From Nocardia sp. CC227C (GTDB taxonomy: Bacteria; Actinomycetota; Actinomycetes; Mycobacteriales; Mycobacteriaceae), in contig NZ_JASITE010000018.1 in assembly GCF_030767025.1 (NCBI RefSeq), positions 79,760-143,759 on the forward strand: a DNA stretch of 64,000 nt, read 5' to 3'. Below are positions 42,457 through 52,564 of the stretch, in pieces. The translations under genes were made by a program, and so were the position numbers. The notes beneath the pieces were generated by a model. That model saw only the letters and a list, made by a program, of their open reading frames with translations, did not search any database and was not told where the DNA came from. Every line of letters begins with the position of its first letter. Position 1 is the stretch's first letter.

Positions 42457-43374
42457 TCACCAGTCCGCGATGCTGCCCGCCCGCGCCACCCCGCGATTAA
42501 CCAGTTCGATGATCTCGGGAGCATGGTCCGGCGCGGACATCCGCAGTCCGTCGAGTGAGTTGACCCGGGCGGCCACGGTAATGCTGGAAAGCATCCAGAT
42601 GCTGTCCGCGGTAATCAGTTCGGCGACGAAAAGCGGCTTGTACAGGCATTCCCAGCCCGCCTTCTCGGCCTCGGCGAACAGCGCCCGCTGGGTGGTACCG
42701 GGCAGCACGCCGACCTTCGGGGGCGGGGTGATGAGCTGCTTGTCACGCACGATCACCACGGTGGAGCGCGGACCCTCCAGCACCTTGTGCTCGGTGCTGG
42801 TGAAGATCACGTCGTCCGCGCCCATGCGGTGCGCGAAACGCAGCGCCGCCATATTCGTCGCATACGACAGGGTCTTGGCGCCCAACAGTTGCCAGGGTGC
42901 GGCCTGGGCCAGATCCACCGAGATTCCGCGCGACAGTGTGATGACCGAAACACCCTCGGTGCGTGCGGTCTCCACCCGCTCCGGCACCGGCAGCACCAGC
43001 ACGTAGCCGGTGGTCGCGGGTTCGGCCGGAGTCAGCTCCTTGTTGGCCGCCTGCCCGCCGATGCCCTGCTCACTGTCGCGGCCGCGGGTGAGCACCATCC
43101 GCAGCAGCCCCTCGCGGGACTCGCCCCACTGCTTCGCCGCCTTCTGCACGGCGGCGCGCCAGGCGTCGAGATCCGGCGGCGGCAGCTCCAGCGCCTCCGC
43201 GGATCTGCGTAGTCGGGCCAGATGCGATTCGATCGCGCACGGCTGGCCGTCGCGCACCAGCACGGTCTCGAAGACGCCGTCACCGCGCAACACACCGATG
43301 TCGTCCGCATACAGCAACGGCGCGTCCGGATCCCGGATCGCGCCGTCGAGGGACACCAAAACTCGTTCCACCAT
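42457..43374 (-). CDS. Class IV PLP aminotransferase / aminodeoxychorismate lyase-like
   Basis: A 305-residue protein from ATG at 43374. Fold-type IV motifs: DDIGVLRGDGVFETVLV, the catalytic Lys in LLGAKTLSYATNM, DDVIFTST, VLEGPRSTVVIV and LPGTTQRALF. It matches Rv0812, a 4-amino-4-deoxychorismate lyase candidate (PabC, folate pathway); D-amino-acid or branched-chain transaminase activity cannot be excluded. It is divergent from ygfZ. Confidence 0.85.
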   Translation of the reverse strand: MVERVLVSLDGAIRDPDAPLLYADDIGVLRGDGVFETVLVRDGQPCAIESHLARLRRSAEALELPPPDLDAWRAAVQKAAKQWGESREGLLRMVLTRGRDSEQGIGGQAANKELTPAEPATTGYVLVLPVPERVETARTEGVSVITLSRGISVDLAQAAPWQLLGAKTLSYATNMAALRFAHRMGADDVIFTSTEHKVLEGPRSTVVIVRDKQLITPPPKVGVLPGTTQRALFAEAEKAGWECLYKPLFVAELITADSIWMLSSITVAARVNSLDGLRMSAPDHAPEIIELVNRGVARAGSIADW

Positions 43375-43463
43375 GGCAAGTGAGCCTAGGACAGATCGCG
43401 CCCGGTTACGCGGCTTCTCCACCGCCGGCGCAAGGCGGATCGGCCAACACCTATTGTGGGTAT

Positions 43464-44579
43464 GTGTCCTCCGAGGTTGCACCCAGCCCGATCCTTTCCA
43501 ATCCAGGGGCAGTCGCGGGGCTGCCCGAGTCGCCGGATTCGGCCGTCGCGTGGCATTACGGCGATCCCTTCGGTGAGCAGCGCGCGGCGGCGCAGCGGGT
43601 GGCGGTGGTGGACCGTTCGCACCGCTTCCTGTTCACCATCACCGGTAAAGAGCGGCTGACCTGGCTGCACACCGTCTCCAGCCAGCATGTGGCGGAGCTG
43701 GGCGACGGACAGTCGGCGGAGAATCTGGACCTGGATCTCAACGGCCGCGTGCTGAACCACTTCGTGCTGACCGAACTCGACGGCACCGTGTGGATCGACA
43801 CCGAGGCCCAGCGCGGTCCGGCGCTGCTCGACTTCCTCGCCAAGATGGTGTTCTGGGCCGACGCCAAACCCGAGCCCGCACCCGACCACGCCATGCTGAG
43901 CCTGCTCGGACCCCGCGTATCCGAACTGACCGACGCCCTGGGCGTCGCGGCGCTGCCCGAGGTCAACGCGGCGGTGGCGCTGCCCGGCGGCGGGTTCCTG
44001 CGCCGCATGCCCTGGCCGACGGCCGACTCCTACGATCTGATCGTGCCCCGCGCCCAGCTGGGCGACTGGTGGGCGCGGCTGCGCGCCGCCGGGGCCGAGG
44101 CGGCCGGGATGTGGGCCTACGAGGCGCTGCGGGTGGCCGCGCTGCGGCCGCGCATCGGCGTCGACACCGATGAGCGCACCATCCCGCACGAGGTGCACTG
44201 GATCGGCGGCCGGGCCGAATTCGGCGCGGTGCACCTGAACAAGGGCTGCTACCGAGGCCAGGAGACGGTGGCCCGCGTGCACAATCTCGGCAAACCGCCG
44301 CGGCAGCTGGTGCTGCTGCATCTGGACGGTTCCGCGGATTCGCGTCCGGCCACCGGTGATCCGGTGACCGCCGGCGGCCGTGCGGTCGGCGTGGTGGGCA
44401 CGGTGGTCGACCACTACGAATTCGGCCCGGTGGCGCTGGCCCTGGTCAAGCGCAATGTCACGGTCGACGCGGAGCTGGCGGCGGGGCCGGTCGCCGCCTC
44501 CATCGACCCCGATTCCGTGCGCGCCCACGATGAGCCGCAGGCGGGTCGCCTGGCCGTGGAGAGGCTGCGCGGCCGATGA
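43464..44579 (+). CDS. ygfZ: YgfZ/GcvT-like folate-dependent Fe-S protein
   Basis: A 371-residue protein. GTG at 43464 follows TATTGT at 43452-43457, suggesting a leaderless message. The YgfZ hallmark KGCYRGQE is present after FGAVHLNKGC. The GcvT-like fold binds tetrahydrofolate and helps build or repair certain Fe-S enzymes. It corresponds to Rv0811c's position. It overlaps the MOSC gene by 4 bases. Confidence 0.87.
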   Translation: MSSEVAPSPILSNPGAVAGLPESPDSAVAWHYGDPFGEQRAAAQRVAVVDRSHRFLFTITGKERLTWLHTVSSQHVAELGDGQSAENLDLDLNGRVLNHFVLTELDGTVWIDTEAQRGPALLDFLAKMVFWADAKPEPAPDHAMLSLLGPRVSELTDALGVAALPEVNAAVALPGGGFLRRMPWPTADSYDLIVPRAQLGDWWARLRAAGAEAAGMWAYEALRVAALRPRIGVDTDERTIPHEVHWIGGRAEFGAVHLNKGCYRGQETVARVHNLGKPPRQLVLLHLDGSADSRPATGDPVTAGGRAVGVVGTVVDHYEFGPVALALVKRNVTVDAELAAGPVAASIDPDSVRAHDEPQAGRLAVERLRGR

Positions 44580-45325
44580 GCGACGAACTCACCGCGGCGG
44601 CGGAATCCGCGCTGCCCGAGCGCGCCGCGGCACCGACGGCGTCCAGCACGGTCGGCACCGTGTTGGCGGTCTGCGTCGTGCACGCCGATATCGAGGTGCC
44701 GGGCCGGGTCGGCCGCTCGGCCATCGACAAGCGCCCGGTCGCGCATCGGGTTCGGGTGACCAGGCTCAGCCTCGACGGCGACCACGTGTGCAATACCGAA
44801 CACCACGGCGGCGAACACCAGGCCGTCTACGCCTACGCCCAGGAGGACGCCGAACGCTGGGGCCGCGAACTCGATCGCGAGCTGCCCTACGGCTGGTTCG
44901 GGGAGAACCTGCGCATCGGCGGCCTGCCGGTGAGCGATGCGGTGCTCGGCGAGCGCTGGGCCGTCGGCGACGCCGTGTTCGAGGTGAGCGCACCGCGCGT
45001 GCCCTGCGCCACCTTCCAGCACTGGAGCGGCGAGCGGCAGTGGGTGAAACGCTTCACCCTGCAATCGGATACCGGCGCATATCTGCGCGTGCTCACCGAG
45101 GGCGTGATCGGCGCGGGGGACGAGGTGCGGCGGATCCACATCCCCGCCCACGGCATCACCGTGCGCGACCTGTTCGGCGGCCGCGACCAGGCACTGCTGG
45201 ACCGGCTGCTGACCGAGGAGCCGACCATCTCCGATGATGTGCGCATGCAGATCGAGCGGCACCGCCGCCGCAACGACCGCGCTGCCGCGACGAATACGAA
45301 GACGAGCGCGGAGCTGACGGCATGA
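44576..45325 (+). CDS. MOSC-domain protein
   Basis: A 249-residue protein. The MOSC (molybdenum cofactor sulfurase C-terminal) domain spans most of it: GDHVCNTEHHGGEHQAVYAY, YGWFGENLRI, and RVPCATFQHWSG with the conserved Cys. Such proteins bind a sulfurated molybdenum cofactor and reduce N-hydroxylated compounds or detoxify electrophiles; YiiM is a well-known member. Start overlaps the ygfZ stop. Confidence 0.87.
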   Translation: MSDELTAAAESALPERAAAPTASSTVGTVLAVCVVHADIEVPGRVGRSAIDKRPVAHRVRVTRLSLDGDHVCNTEHHGGEHQAVYAYAQEDAERWGRELDRELPYGWFGENLRIGGLPVSDAVLGERWAVGDAVFEVSAPRVPCATFQHWSGERQWVKRFTLQSDTGAYLRVLTEGVIGAGDEVRRIHIPAHGITVRDLFGGRDQALLDRLLTEEPTISDDVRMQIERHRRRNDRAAATNTKTSAELTA

Positions 45326-45432
45326 GCGATCGGACCCGCTGGCGGCGGCGCGGGACGAGCCGACTGGCGGGTCGGCGATCGCGGGCGGTGGTAGCCGACG
45401 GTCGGGCCACGACGCGAAGGGACACCGCATGA
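45322..45432 (+). CDS. Possible 36-residue linking ORF
   Basis: ATG at 45322 overlaps the MOSC stop as ATGA and the frame ends at a TGA that again overlaps an ATG (45429). The peptide is very Arg-rich (MSDRTRWRRRGTSRLAGRRS) and probably unstable. It may serve to pass ribosomes along rather than make a useful product. Confidence 0.3.
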   Translation: MSDRTRWRRRGTSRLAGRRSRAVVADGRATTRRDTA

Positions 45433-45506
45433 GCGGTCAGGTGCGGAGGTCGCAGCCGAGAGCAACCACGGAGCGCCCCGCACACGCACGAAAGGGCACA
45501 GCATGA
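45429..45506 (+). CDS. Possible 25-residue linking ORF
   Basis: ATG at 45429 overlaps the stop of the previous small ORF, and its own TGA overlaps the asparaginase ATG at 45503. It ends HARKGTA, echoing the RRDTA end of the previous one; both ends contain the AAGGG ribosome-binding site of the following ORF. Confidence 0.3.
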   Translation: MSGQVRRSQPRATTERPAHARKGTA

Positions 45507-46465
45507 GTGTGGAACTGGTCGAGGTGGTGCGGTCGGGTTTCCGCGAGTGCGTGCACCGCGGTTCGCTGGTGATCCTCGGCCCCGACGGTGAGCCCACCGT
45601 GGAGTTCGGCGAGGTGCACGGCCCCATCTTCCCGCGCTCCACCAACAAGCCCATGCAGGCGATCACCCTGCTGCGCAACGGCTTCGATCCGGTGGACGAC
45701 ACCGAGCTGGCCATCGCCACCGCATCGCATTTCGGCGAGCCCGATCACGTGGAGCTGGTGCAGCGGCTGCTGGACCGCTTCGGCTTCGCCGAGGACGAGC
45801 TGGAGTGCCCGCCGGATCTGCCCTTCGAGGAGCAGGCCCGCGCCACCGTGCTCGCCGGGCACGACCGCGCCAAGGCGGCGCGCCGGATCTACATGAACTG
45901 TTCGGGCAAACACGCCGCCATGCTCGCCACCTGTCGGATCAACGGCTGGCCGACCCGCGGCTACCTCGATGCCGGGCATCCGCTGCAACGCGCGGTCACC
46001 GATACCATCGCCGATATCACCGGCGAGCCGGAGACCGATCTCGGCCTCGACGGCTGCGGCCTGCCGATCGTGCCGGTGTCGCTGGTGAACCTCGCCCGCG
46101 CCTACGCCACCATGGCCACCGCGCCCGACGGCTCCCCGGAACGCCGAGTGGCGGAGGCGATCCGGGCCTATCCGCGAGTGATTTCCGGCACGGACGGGCC
46201 GGATCTGCGCGTGATGACGGCAACGCCCGGACTGGTGTGCAAGATCGGCGCGGACGGGGTGCACGCGGGTGCGCTGCCGGACGGTTCGGCCTTCGCCTAC
46301 AAGATCGACGACGGGCACGACCGCGCGCGGGTGCCGCTGACGCTGGCCATTCTGCAGCGTATGGGTATCGACTGGACCGACGACCACGCCGAACTGGCGG
46401 CTCCCGCCGTGCTGGGCGGCGGCGCCCGCGTGGGCGTGATCCGGGCAATTCCCGGGCTGCTCTGA
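45503..46465 (+). CDS. L-asparaginase, Asparaginase_II (Rhizobium-type) family
   Basis: A 320-residue protein. Family motifs: FPRSTNKPMQAI, ATASHFGEPDHVELV, MNCSGKHAAMLATCR, DGCGLPIVPVSLVNLARAYA and TPGLVCKIGADGVHAGAL. It hydrolyses asparagine to aspartate and ammonia. AAAGGG precedes the ATG. Cytosolic, with no signal peptide. Confidence 0.88.
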   Translation: MSVELVEVVRSGFRECVHRGSLVILGPDGEPTVEFGEVHGPIFPRSTNKPMQAITLLRNGFDPVDDTELAIATASHFGEPDHVELVQRLLDRFGFAEDELECPPDLPFEEQARATVLAGHDRAKAARRIYMNCSGKHAAMLATCRINGWPTRGYLDAGHPLQRAVTDTIADITGEPETDLGLDGCGLPIVPVSLVNLARAYATMATAPDGSPERRVAEAIRAYPRVISGTDGPDLRVMTATPGLVCKIGADGVHAGALPDGSAFAYKIDDGHDRARVPLTLAILQRMGIDWTDDHAELAAPAVLGGGARVGVIRAIPGLL

Positions 46466-46541
46466 GCTCTGTCGGAAACGGCGTCGCCCCGGTCGGAACG
46501 GCACTCGCGAGGATCTTCCGGCACTCATGGAAGCGCGACCG

Positions 46542-46569
46542 CCTGACACACGCTAAAGTGTCTGTCAGG
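46542..46569. promoter_or_regulatory. Palindromic site upstream of the DUF3073 gene
   Basis: CCTGACA and TGTCAGG are exact 7-base arms around 14 bases that include ACACGCTAAAGTGT. It lies about 70 bases before the DUF3073 start and may be an operator overlapping the promoter. Confidence 0.4.
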
Positions 46570-46637
46570 AAGATATTAATTCGAACGGGGCCGCCAACCA
46601 CCCCAGGCCGCCCCGCAGTGACGCGAGGGGGTCAGCC

Positions 46638-46847
46638 ATGGGCCGTGGCCGGGCTAAGGCAAAGCAGACCAAGGTTGCGCGCGAGCTGAAGTACAGCTCG
46701 GCACCAACCGACTTCGCGAGCCTTCAGCGCGAGCTGTCGGGAAGTTCTTCCCCCAGCTCGCAGCGGAGTGGTGTGCTTTCCGACGAGCACGACGCGGATG
46801 AATCGTCGCGTTGGGATGAAGACACCTACGACGACTGGCGCCGCTGA
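46638..46847 (+). CDS. DUF3073 protein
   Basis: A 69-residue protein. Lys/Arg-rich start MGRGRAKAKQTKVARELKYS, then an acidic end (WDEDTYDDWRR). The DUF3073 family is highly conserved across actinobacteria (Rv0810c) and of unknown function. GAGGGGG precedes the ATG by seven bases. Flanked by its own promoter region and a strong terminator, so it is a single-gene unit. Confidence 0.92.
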   Translation: MGRGRAKAKQTKVARELKYSSAPTDFASLQRELSGSSSPSSQRSGVLSDEHDADESSRWDEDTYDDWRR

Positions 46848-46867
46848 CTCGGACTGAATCGACGTGC

Positions 46868-46899
46868 TAAGGGGGAGGCCGTGACTGGCCTCCCCCTTA
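46868..46899. terminator. Terminator after the DUF3073 gene
   Basis: A perfect 13-base stem (TAAGGGGGAGGCC) with 6-base loop lies 21 bases past the stop. The following 285 bases up to the purM terminator contain nothing recognised. Confidence 0.85.
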
Positions 46900-47184
46900 A
46901 CGCGTCGATTTGCCGTGGTACGCGGTGTTGAGGGCTCGAACTACACAGTGACCGCATCGGCGTCCCGCGCGCAGCCGCGTCGGGGCGTCGGTGTGTTCGG
47001 GCTGTCCGTGCCGGGCAGCCGATCAGCAGCCGACCCGAACGAGCGGCCCGTGGGACATGCTCGGTTCCGGCATCGGCTGTGCTCACCGCACCCTGGATCG
47101 CTCGCGGCCGTCCCGGGTGCCGCGCCGTGCGGCATCGACGGCGCGGCATCGACGGCACGGAGCGTTCGACCCTCGTTCGACGAA

Positions 47185-47218
47185 AACCGCCCCGGCCACG
47201 TAAGTGACCGGGGCGGTT
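47185..47218. terminator. Terminator after purM
   Basis: AACCGCCCCGG pairs with CCGGGGCGGTT, extended by an inner CAC/GTG pair, 21 bases past the purM stop on the leftward strand. Confidence 0.8.
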
Positions 47219-47238
47219 GGTCTTCGGTGCCCGAACGC

Positions 47239-48318
<1,080 letters not shown>

Positions 48319-48547
48319 TGTCTTCGGAGAGCTCCAAGCCGAATCGGTGGATAGATGCCTGCTCACGCTAGCATTACCGCCTACCCGCGACTTCAGCGCA
48401 CGGCTGAGAGCCGTCAACCGTCATGTACGCGTGCAGACGGTCGGGTGCCGAACCGATTTCGGACGTACCCGGCGAGTCACCCTCGCCGCACGAAATCGGT
48501 CGTCGCACTGCGCGAGCATGCGGCCGACCACTCCGGCCGAGAACCGG

Positions 48548-50098
48548 TCAGGGCCTGCTCAGCGCGCTGGCATTGGCGTTGTCGGCCAGCAGTTCGGCCT
48601 CCGTCGCGCCGGTGAGCATGCCCTCGAGCACGTTCTTGCCGATGGCGGCCTCGGTGGGGAGGGTGATGGGGTACTTGCCGTCGAAACAGGCGCAGCACAG
48701 GCGGCTGCGGGGCTGTTCGGTGGCGGCGATCATGCCCTCGGTGGAGATGTAGCCGAGGGTGTCGGCGCCGATGGAGCGGCGCACGCCCTCGACCATGTCC
48801 TCGAAGGAGCCCTCGCCCGCGCCGTTGGCGATCAGCTCCGCCCGCGAGGCGAAGTCGATGCCGTAGAAGCACGGCCACTTGACCGGCGGCGAGGCGATGC
48901 GGACGTGGATCTCCAGCGCGCCCGCCTCCCGCAGCATGCGGATCAGGGCCCGCTGGGTGTTGCCGCGCACGATGGAATCGTCCACCACGATGAGGCGTTT
49001 GCCGCGAATGACCTCGCGCAGCGGATTGAGCTTGAGGCGGATGCCGAGCTGGCGGATGGTCTGGCTGGGCTGTATGAACGTGCGACCCACGTAGGCGTTC
49101 TTCATCAGCCCCTGGCCGTAGGGCAGTCCCGAGCCCTGCGCGTAGCCGACGGCGGCCGGGGTGCCGGATTCGGGCACCGGGATGACCAGGTCGGCGTCGA
49201 CGGGATGTTCGGCGGCCAGGCGGCGGCCGATCTCGACGCGGGTGGCGTGCACGGAGCGACCGGCGATGGTGGAGTCCGGCCGGGCCAGATACACGTATTC
49301 GAAGACGCAGCCCTTGGGTTCGGGGTTGGCGAAACGCATGGACCGCACCCCGTCGGCGTCGATCGCCAGCAGTTCGCCCGGCTCGATCTCGCGCACGAAG
49401 GACGCGCCGACGATGTCGAGGGCGGCGGTCTCACTGGCTACCACCCAGCCGCGATCCAGGCGGCCCAGGCACAGCGGCCGCACACCCCACGGGTCGCGCG
49501 CCGCGTACAGCGTGTGCTCGTCCATGAAGGTGAGGCAGAAGGCGCCGCGCAGGGTGGGCAGCATCTCCATGGCCGCCTGCTCGATGCTCTTGTCGGCGGC
49601 GGCGTGCGCGAGCAGCGCGGTCATCACGTCGGAGTCGGAGGTGGCGCCGAGCGATCCGGCCAACCGCCCGCTGATCAGGCCGAGTTCCCGCGCCCGAGCG
49701 CCCAACTCGGCGGTATTGACGAGATTTCCGTTGTGCCCCAAGGCGATCCCGGTGCCGACCGCCGTGGTGCGGAAGATCGGCTGGGCATTTTCCCAGGTGG
49801 TGGACCCGGTGGTGGAGTAACGACAGTGGCCGACGGCGACATGGCCGGGCATGGCGGCCAGGGTCTGTTCGTCGAAGACCTGGCTCACCAGGCCCAGATC
49901 CTTGAAGACCAGCACCTGCGCGCCGTCGGCGACGGCGATGCCCGCCGCCTCCTGGCCACGGTGCTGGAGGGCATAGAGCCCGTAATACGTGAGCTTGGCG
50001 ACATCCTCGCCCGGCGCCCAGACACCGAAAACACCGCATTCTTCGCGCGGTTCGTTCTCGTCCTGGTCGGCTGCGGCGGCGGAGTGGTGCAGATTCAC
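48548..50098 (-). CDS. purF: Amidophosphoribosyltransferase
   Basis: A 516-residue first-committed-step purine enzyme. A short propeptide (ending DENEPREE) precedes the catalytic Cys of CGVFGVWAPG. Glutaminase motifs (HCRYSTTGSTTWENAQP, GHNGNLVN) and the PRPP loop (LIVVDDSIVRGNTQRALI) are present, with Cys residues typical of the 4Fe-4S form near the C-terminus (RLCCACFDGKYP). GTG at 50098 is supported by AGGGAG six bases upstream. Confidence 0.95.
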   Translation of the reverse strand: MNLHHSAAAADQDENEPREECGVFGVWAPGEDVAKLTYYGLYALQHRGQEAAGIAVADGAQVLVFKDLGLVSQVFDEQTLAAMPGHVAVGHCRYSTTGSTTWENAQPIFRTTAVGTGIALGHNGNLVNTAELGARARELGLISGRLAGSLGATSDSDVMTALLAHAAADKSIEQAAMEMLPTLRGAFCLTFMDEHTLYAARDPWGVRPLCLGRLDRGWVVASETAALDIVGASFVREIEPGELLAIDADGVRSMRFANPEPKGCVFEYVYLARPDSTIAGRSVHATRVEIGRRLAAEHPVDADLVIPVPESGTPAAVGYAQGSGLPYGQGLMKNAYVGRTFIQPSQTIRQLGIRLKLNPLREVIRGKRLIVVDDSIVRGNTQRALIRMLREAGALEIHVRIASPPVKWPCFYGIDFASRAELIANGAGEGSFEDMVEGVRRSIGADTLGYISTEGMIAATEQPRSRLCCACFDGKYPITLPTEAAIGKNVLEGMLTGATEAELLADNANASALSRP

Positions 50099-50211
50099 CG
50101 TTTGCTCCCTGTTCGGCGGGCTGGGGGCACGCACCAGTCTACGGGTAATCACGGCGCAACCCGCCGTTGGGATAACCCGGGTGGCGCGGCGTTTGCTGTT
50201 AGCTTTCTCCG

Positions 50212-51552
50212 GTGACGACCAGCGATACCCCGGAAACCACACCACGTCGGCATCTCACCCCGATCAAATGGGCTTTTCCGATCATTGTCGTCACGCTGCT
50301 GGCTTCGTTGCTGGGCGTGATGTACCTCGACTATGTCGTGGATCCGGAAGAGAATCTGCACGACTTCCCGATAGCACTCGTGAATCAGGATGTCGGCGAC
50401 ACCATCGGCGCACCCGGCCAGGAACAGCAGGTGAATTTCGGCGATCAGGTCGCCGCGGGCCTGCGGGAGGCGGTACCCGCCGACAAGATCGATCTGCGCG
50501 AACTCGGCATCAACGAGGCGCAGTTGCAGATGCAGCAGGCGCAGGTCTACGGCACCATCATCATCCCGAGCGACTTCTCCAAGCGGCTCGGCATTCTGGG
50601 CGTGGGAAGTGTGGTGCCGGGCGATATCTCGAAGCCTGTCATCACCCTGCAGACCAATCCGCGCACCGGTGCGTTCGCGACGGCTATCACCCAGAAGTTC
50701 GGTGAGGAAGCTCTCAGTCAGGTGCAGACCCAGGTCGGCGAGCAGCTGACCGAACAGGTCAACGCGCAGTTGGCGCCGCCGCCGGACGGGCCGCCCGCGC
50801 CGGAGCTGACCGCGGCCACCCGGGTGGCGCTGGCGGAACCGCTGAATATCGTGGTCGAGCAGTTCCGGCCGCTGCCCAACGGTTCCGGTGAGGGATTGAC
50901 CGCGTTCTTCTACAGCCTGCTGCTGCTGTTGGTCGGCATGGTGGGCGCGATGATCATTCATCAGCTGATCGATTCGGCGCTGGGCTTCCTGCCGACCGAA
51001 TGGGGGCCCTGGTACCTGCATTTCCCACGCGCCCCGATCTCGCGAACGCGCACGCTGCTGCTCAAATGGGCGGCCGTGGCGGTGATGGCGGTGGCGGTGT
51101 CGGCCGCGCTGCTCGGCATCGGCGCGGCGCTGGGCATGCCGATCGACAAACCGCTGCTGCTGTTCATCTACGGGGCGTTCGTGATCATCGCGGTCGGATT
51201 CACCTGCACCTCGGTTCTCGCCGCGGTGGGGACGGCCGGTCTGATCATCAACCTGATCATCTTCATCATCCTCGGCCTGCCGTCCTCCGGCGGCACGGTG
51301 CCGATCGAGGCGACGCCGAAGTACTTCGGCTGGTTGGCCAATTTCGAACCCATGCACCAGGTGTTCCTGGGCACCCGCGCGATCCTCTACTTCAACGGCA
51401 GCGGAGTGGCCGGGTTGACCCGCGGGGTGTGGATGGCGGCCCTGGGGTTGGCGATCGGCGTGGTGTTCGGGCTGTTCATCACGCGGTTCTACGACCACAA
51501 GGGGTTGGAGCGCAAGCCTGTGGAGAAGGACGCGCGAGCGGCGCGGGCGTAG
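50212..51552 (+). CDS. DUF3533 membrane protein (YhgE/Pip-like)
   Basis: A 446-residue protein from GTG at 50212. One N-terminal helix, a large external domain of about 180 residues (HDFPIALVNQDVGDTIGAPG), then five C-terminal helices. This layout is that of ABC-2-type permease relatives in the YhgE/SNG1 group. A role in resistance or envelope transport is assumed. Divergent from purF across 113 bases. Confidence 0.75.
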   Translation: MTTSDTPETTPRRHLTPIKWAFPIIVVTLLASLLGVMYLDYVVDPEENLHDFPIALVNQDVGDTIGAPGQEQQVNFGDQVAAGLREAVPADKIDLRELGINEAQLQMQQAQVYGTIIIPSDFSKRLGILGVGSVVPGDISKPVITLQTNPRTGAFATAITQKFGEEALSQVQTQVGEQLTEQVNAQLAPPPDGPPAPELTAATRVALAEPLNIVVEQFRPLPNGSGEGLTAFFYSLLLLLVGMVGAMIIHQLIDSALGFLPTEWGPWYLHFPRAPISRTRTLLLKWAAVAVMAVAVSAALLGIGAALGMPIDKPLLLFIYGAFVIIAVGFTCTSVLAAVGTAGLIINLIIFIILGLPSSGGTVPIEATPKYFGWLANFEPMHQVFLGTRAILYFNGSGVAGLTRGVWMAALGLAIGVVFGLFITRFYDHKGLERKPVEKDARAARA

Positions 51553-51793
51553 CCGCCGGGCGGGGTCGCGAGGCCGCTCGCTGGGCGGGGTCGCGAGGCC
51601 GCTGGGCGGGTCGCGAGCGGGACTGGAGGCCGGGGCGCGCTCTCAGGGCAGCGCGCTGCGCCTGCCCCTGCCTCCCGGTGCGGCGACTACCGACGTGCTC
51701 GGACTGCCACGAGCGCGGAGAACAACGGTGGCTCGGGAGGCAGCACAGTCGAACCCGAGCGCGGTCGACGCGACCGGATGACGGTGGGCCGGG

Positions 51794-52183
51794 CTAGCGC
51801 GGACGGATGACGGGCAGCCAGCGGGCTATCTCAGGTGCCCGGGTGCCCGAGGCGGTCAGTGCGCCGGAGTTCAGGGCTTGGTCGAAATCCAGGAGCCCGG
51901 TGGCGAGTAGCAGCCAGGTGCGGGGGTCGGTTTCGACCACGTTCGGCGGGGTGCCGCGGGTGTGGCGCGGGCCTTCGATGCATTGCACGGCGACGAAGGG
52001 CGGGACGCGGACCTCCACCGATGCTCCGGGGGCGTCGGCAGCCAGGGTGCGGGCGGTGCCCTTGACCGCCGCACCGAGTTCGGCGCGGGCGGGCGCGGGC
52101 GCGGTCTCGTCGCGCAACCAGGGTTCCAGCGCCGCCAGCGCCGCTCGCAGCTCCTCCGGGTTCACCGCCGCTCGTCGTGCCAC
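51794..52183 (-). CDS. Sterol-carrier-like conserved protein
   Basis: A 129-residue protein from GTG at 52183. PPFVAVQCIEGPRHTRGTPP then VVETDPRTWLLLATG matches the conserved actinobacterial family annotated as sterol carrier-like (Rv0807 position, beside purF). Probably binds a lipid or small ligand; no activity known. Confidence 0.75.
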   Translation of the reverse strand: MARRAAVNPEELRAALAALEPWLRDETAPAPARAELGAAVKGTARTLAADAPGASVEVRVPPFVAVQCIEGPRHTRGTPPNVVETDPRTWLLLATGLLDFDQALNSGALTASGTRAPEIARWLPVIRPR

Positions 52184-52253
52184 CCGACGAGGCTAGCCGG
52201 TCCGGCCCACACCGGGATTCGGCACGCCACCGCAAGCCGCCGGTACGCGCCGC

Positions 52254-52343
52254 AACAGCACGACAGCACAGCGGCACAGCCGCACGACGGCACGACAGCA
52301 CAGCCGCACGACGGCACGACAGCACGACAGCACGACAGCACGG
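52254..52343. repeat. GCACGACA tandem repeat tract
   Basis: Units of GCACGACA / GCACAGCC / GCACGACG recur eleven or so times in 90 bases, with a higher-order period of about 32 (GCACGACAGCACAGCCGCAC). It lies in the 381-base gap between two leftward genes; the rest of that gap holds no gene I can support. Confidence 0.85.
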
Positions 52344-52564
52344 CGAGGCTGCTGTGCCCGGCGAGACGCCCCTGGTCCGTGCGGGCGGCGGCAGCTCCGC
52401 GCCGGGTCACGTTGGCGGCACGGCTGTTCGGACGGCAGGTTGCGTCGCGATGTCACTACGCCCGACGGCACGGCGTTGTCCCCAGCGGGCGACGCCGGGA
52501 CGTCACTGCGCTCGCGGCACGATCAATGGCGATGGCCGTCCGGACAGTGAGTGGTCTGGGGGTG

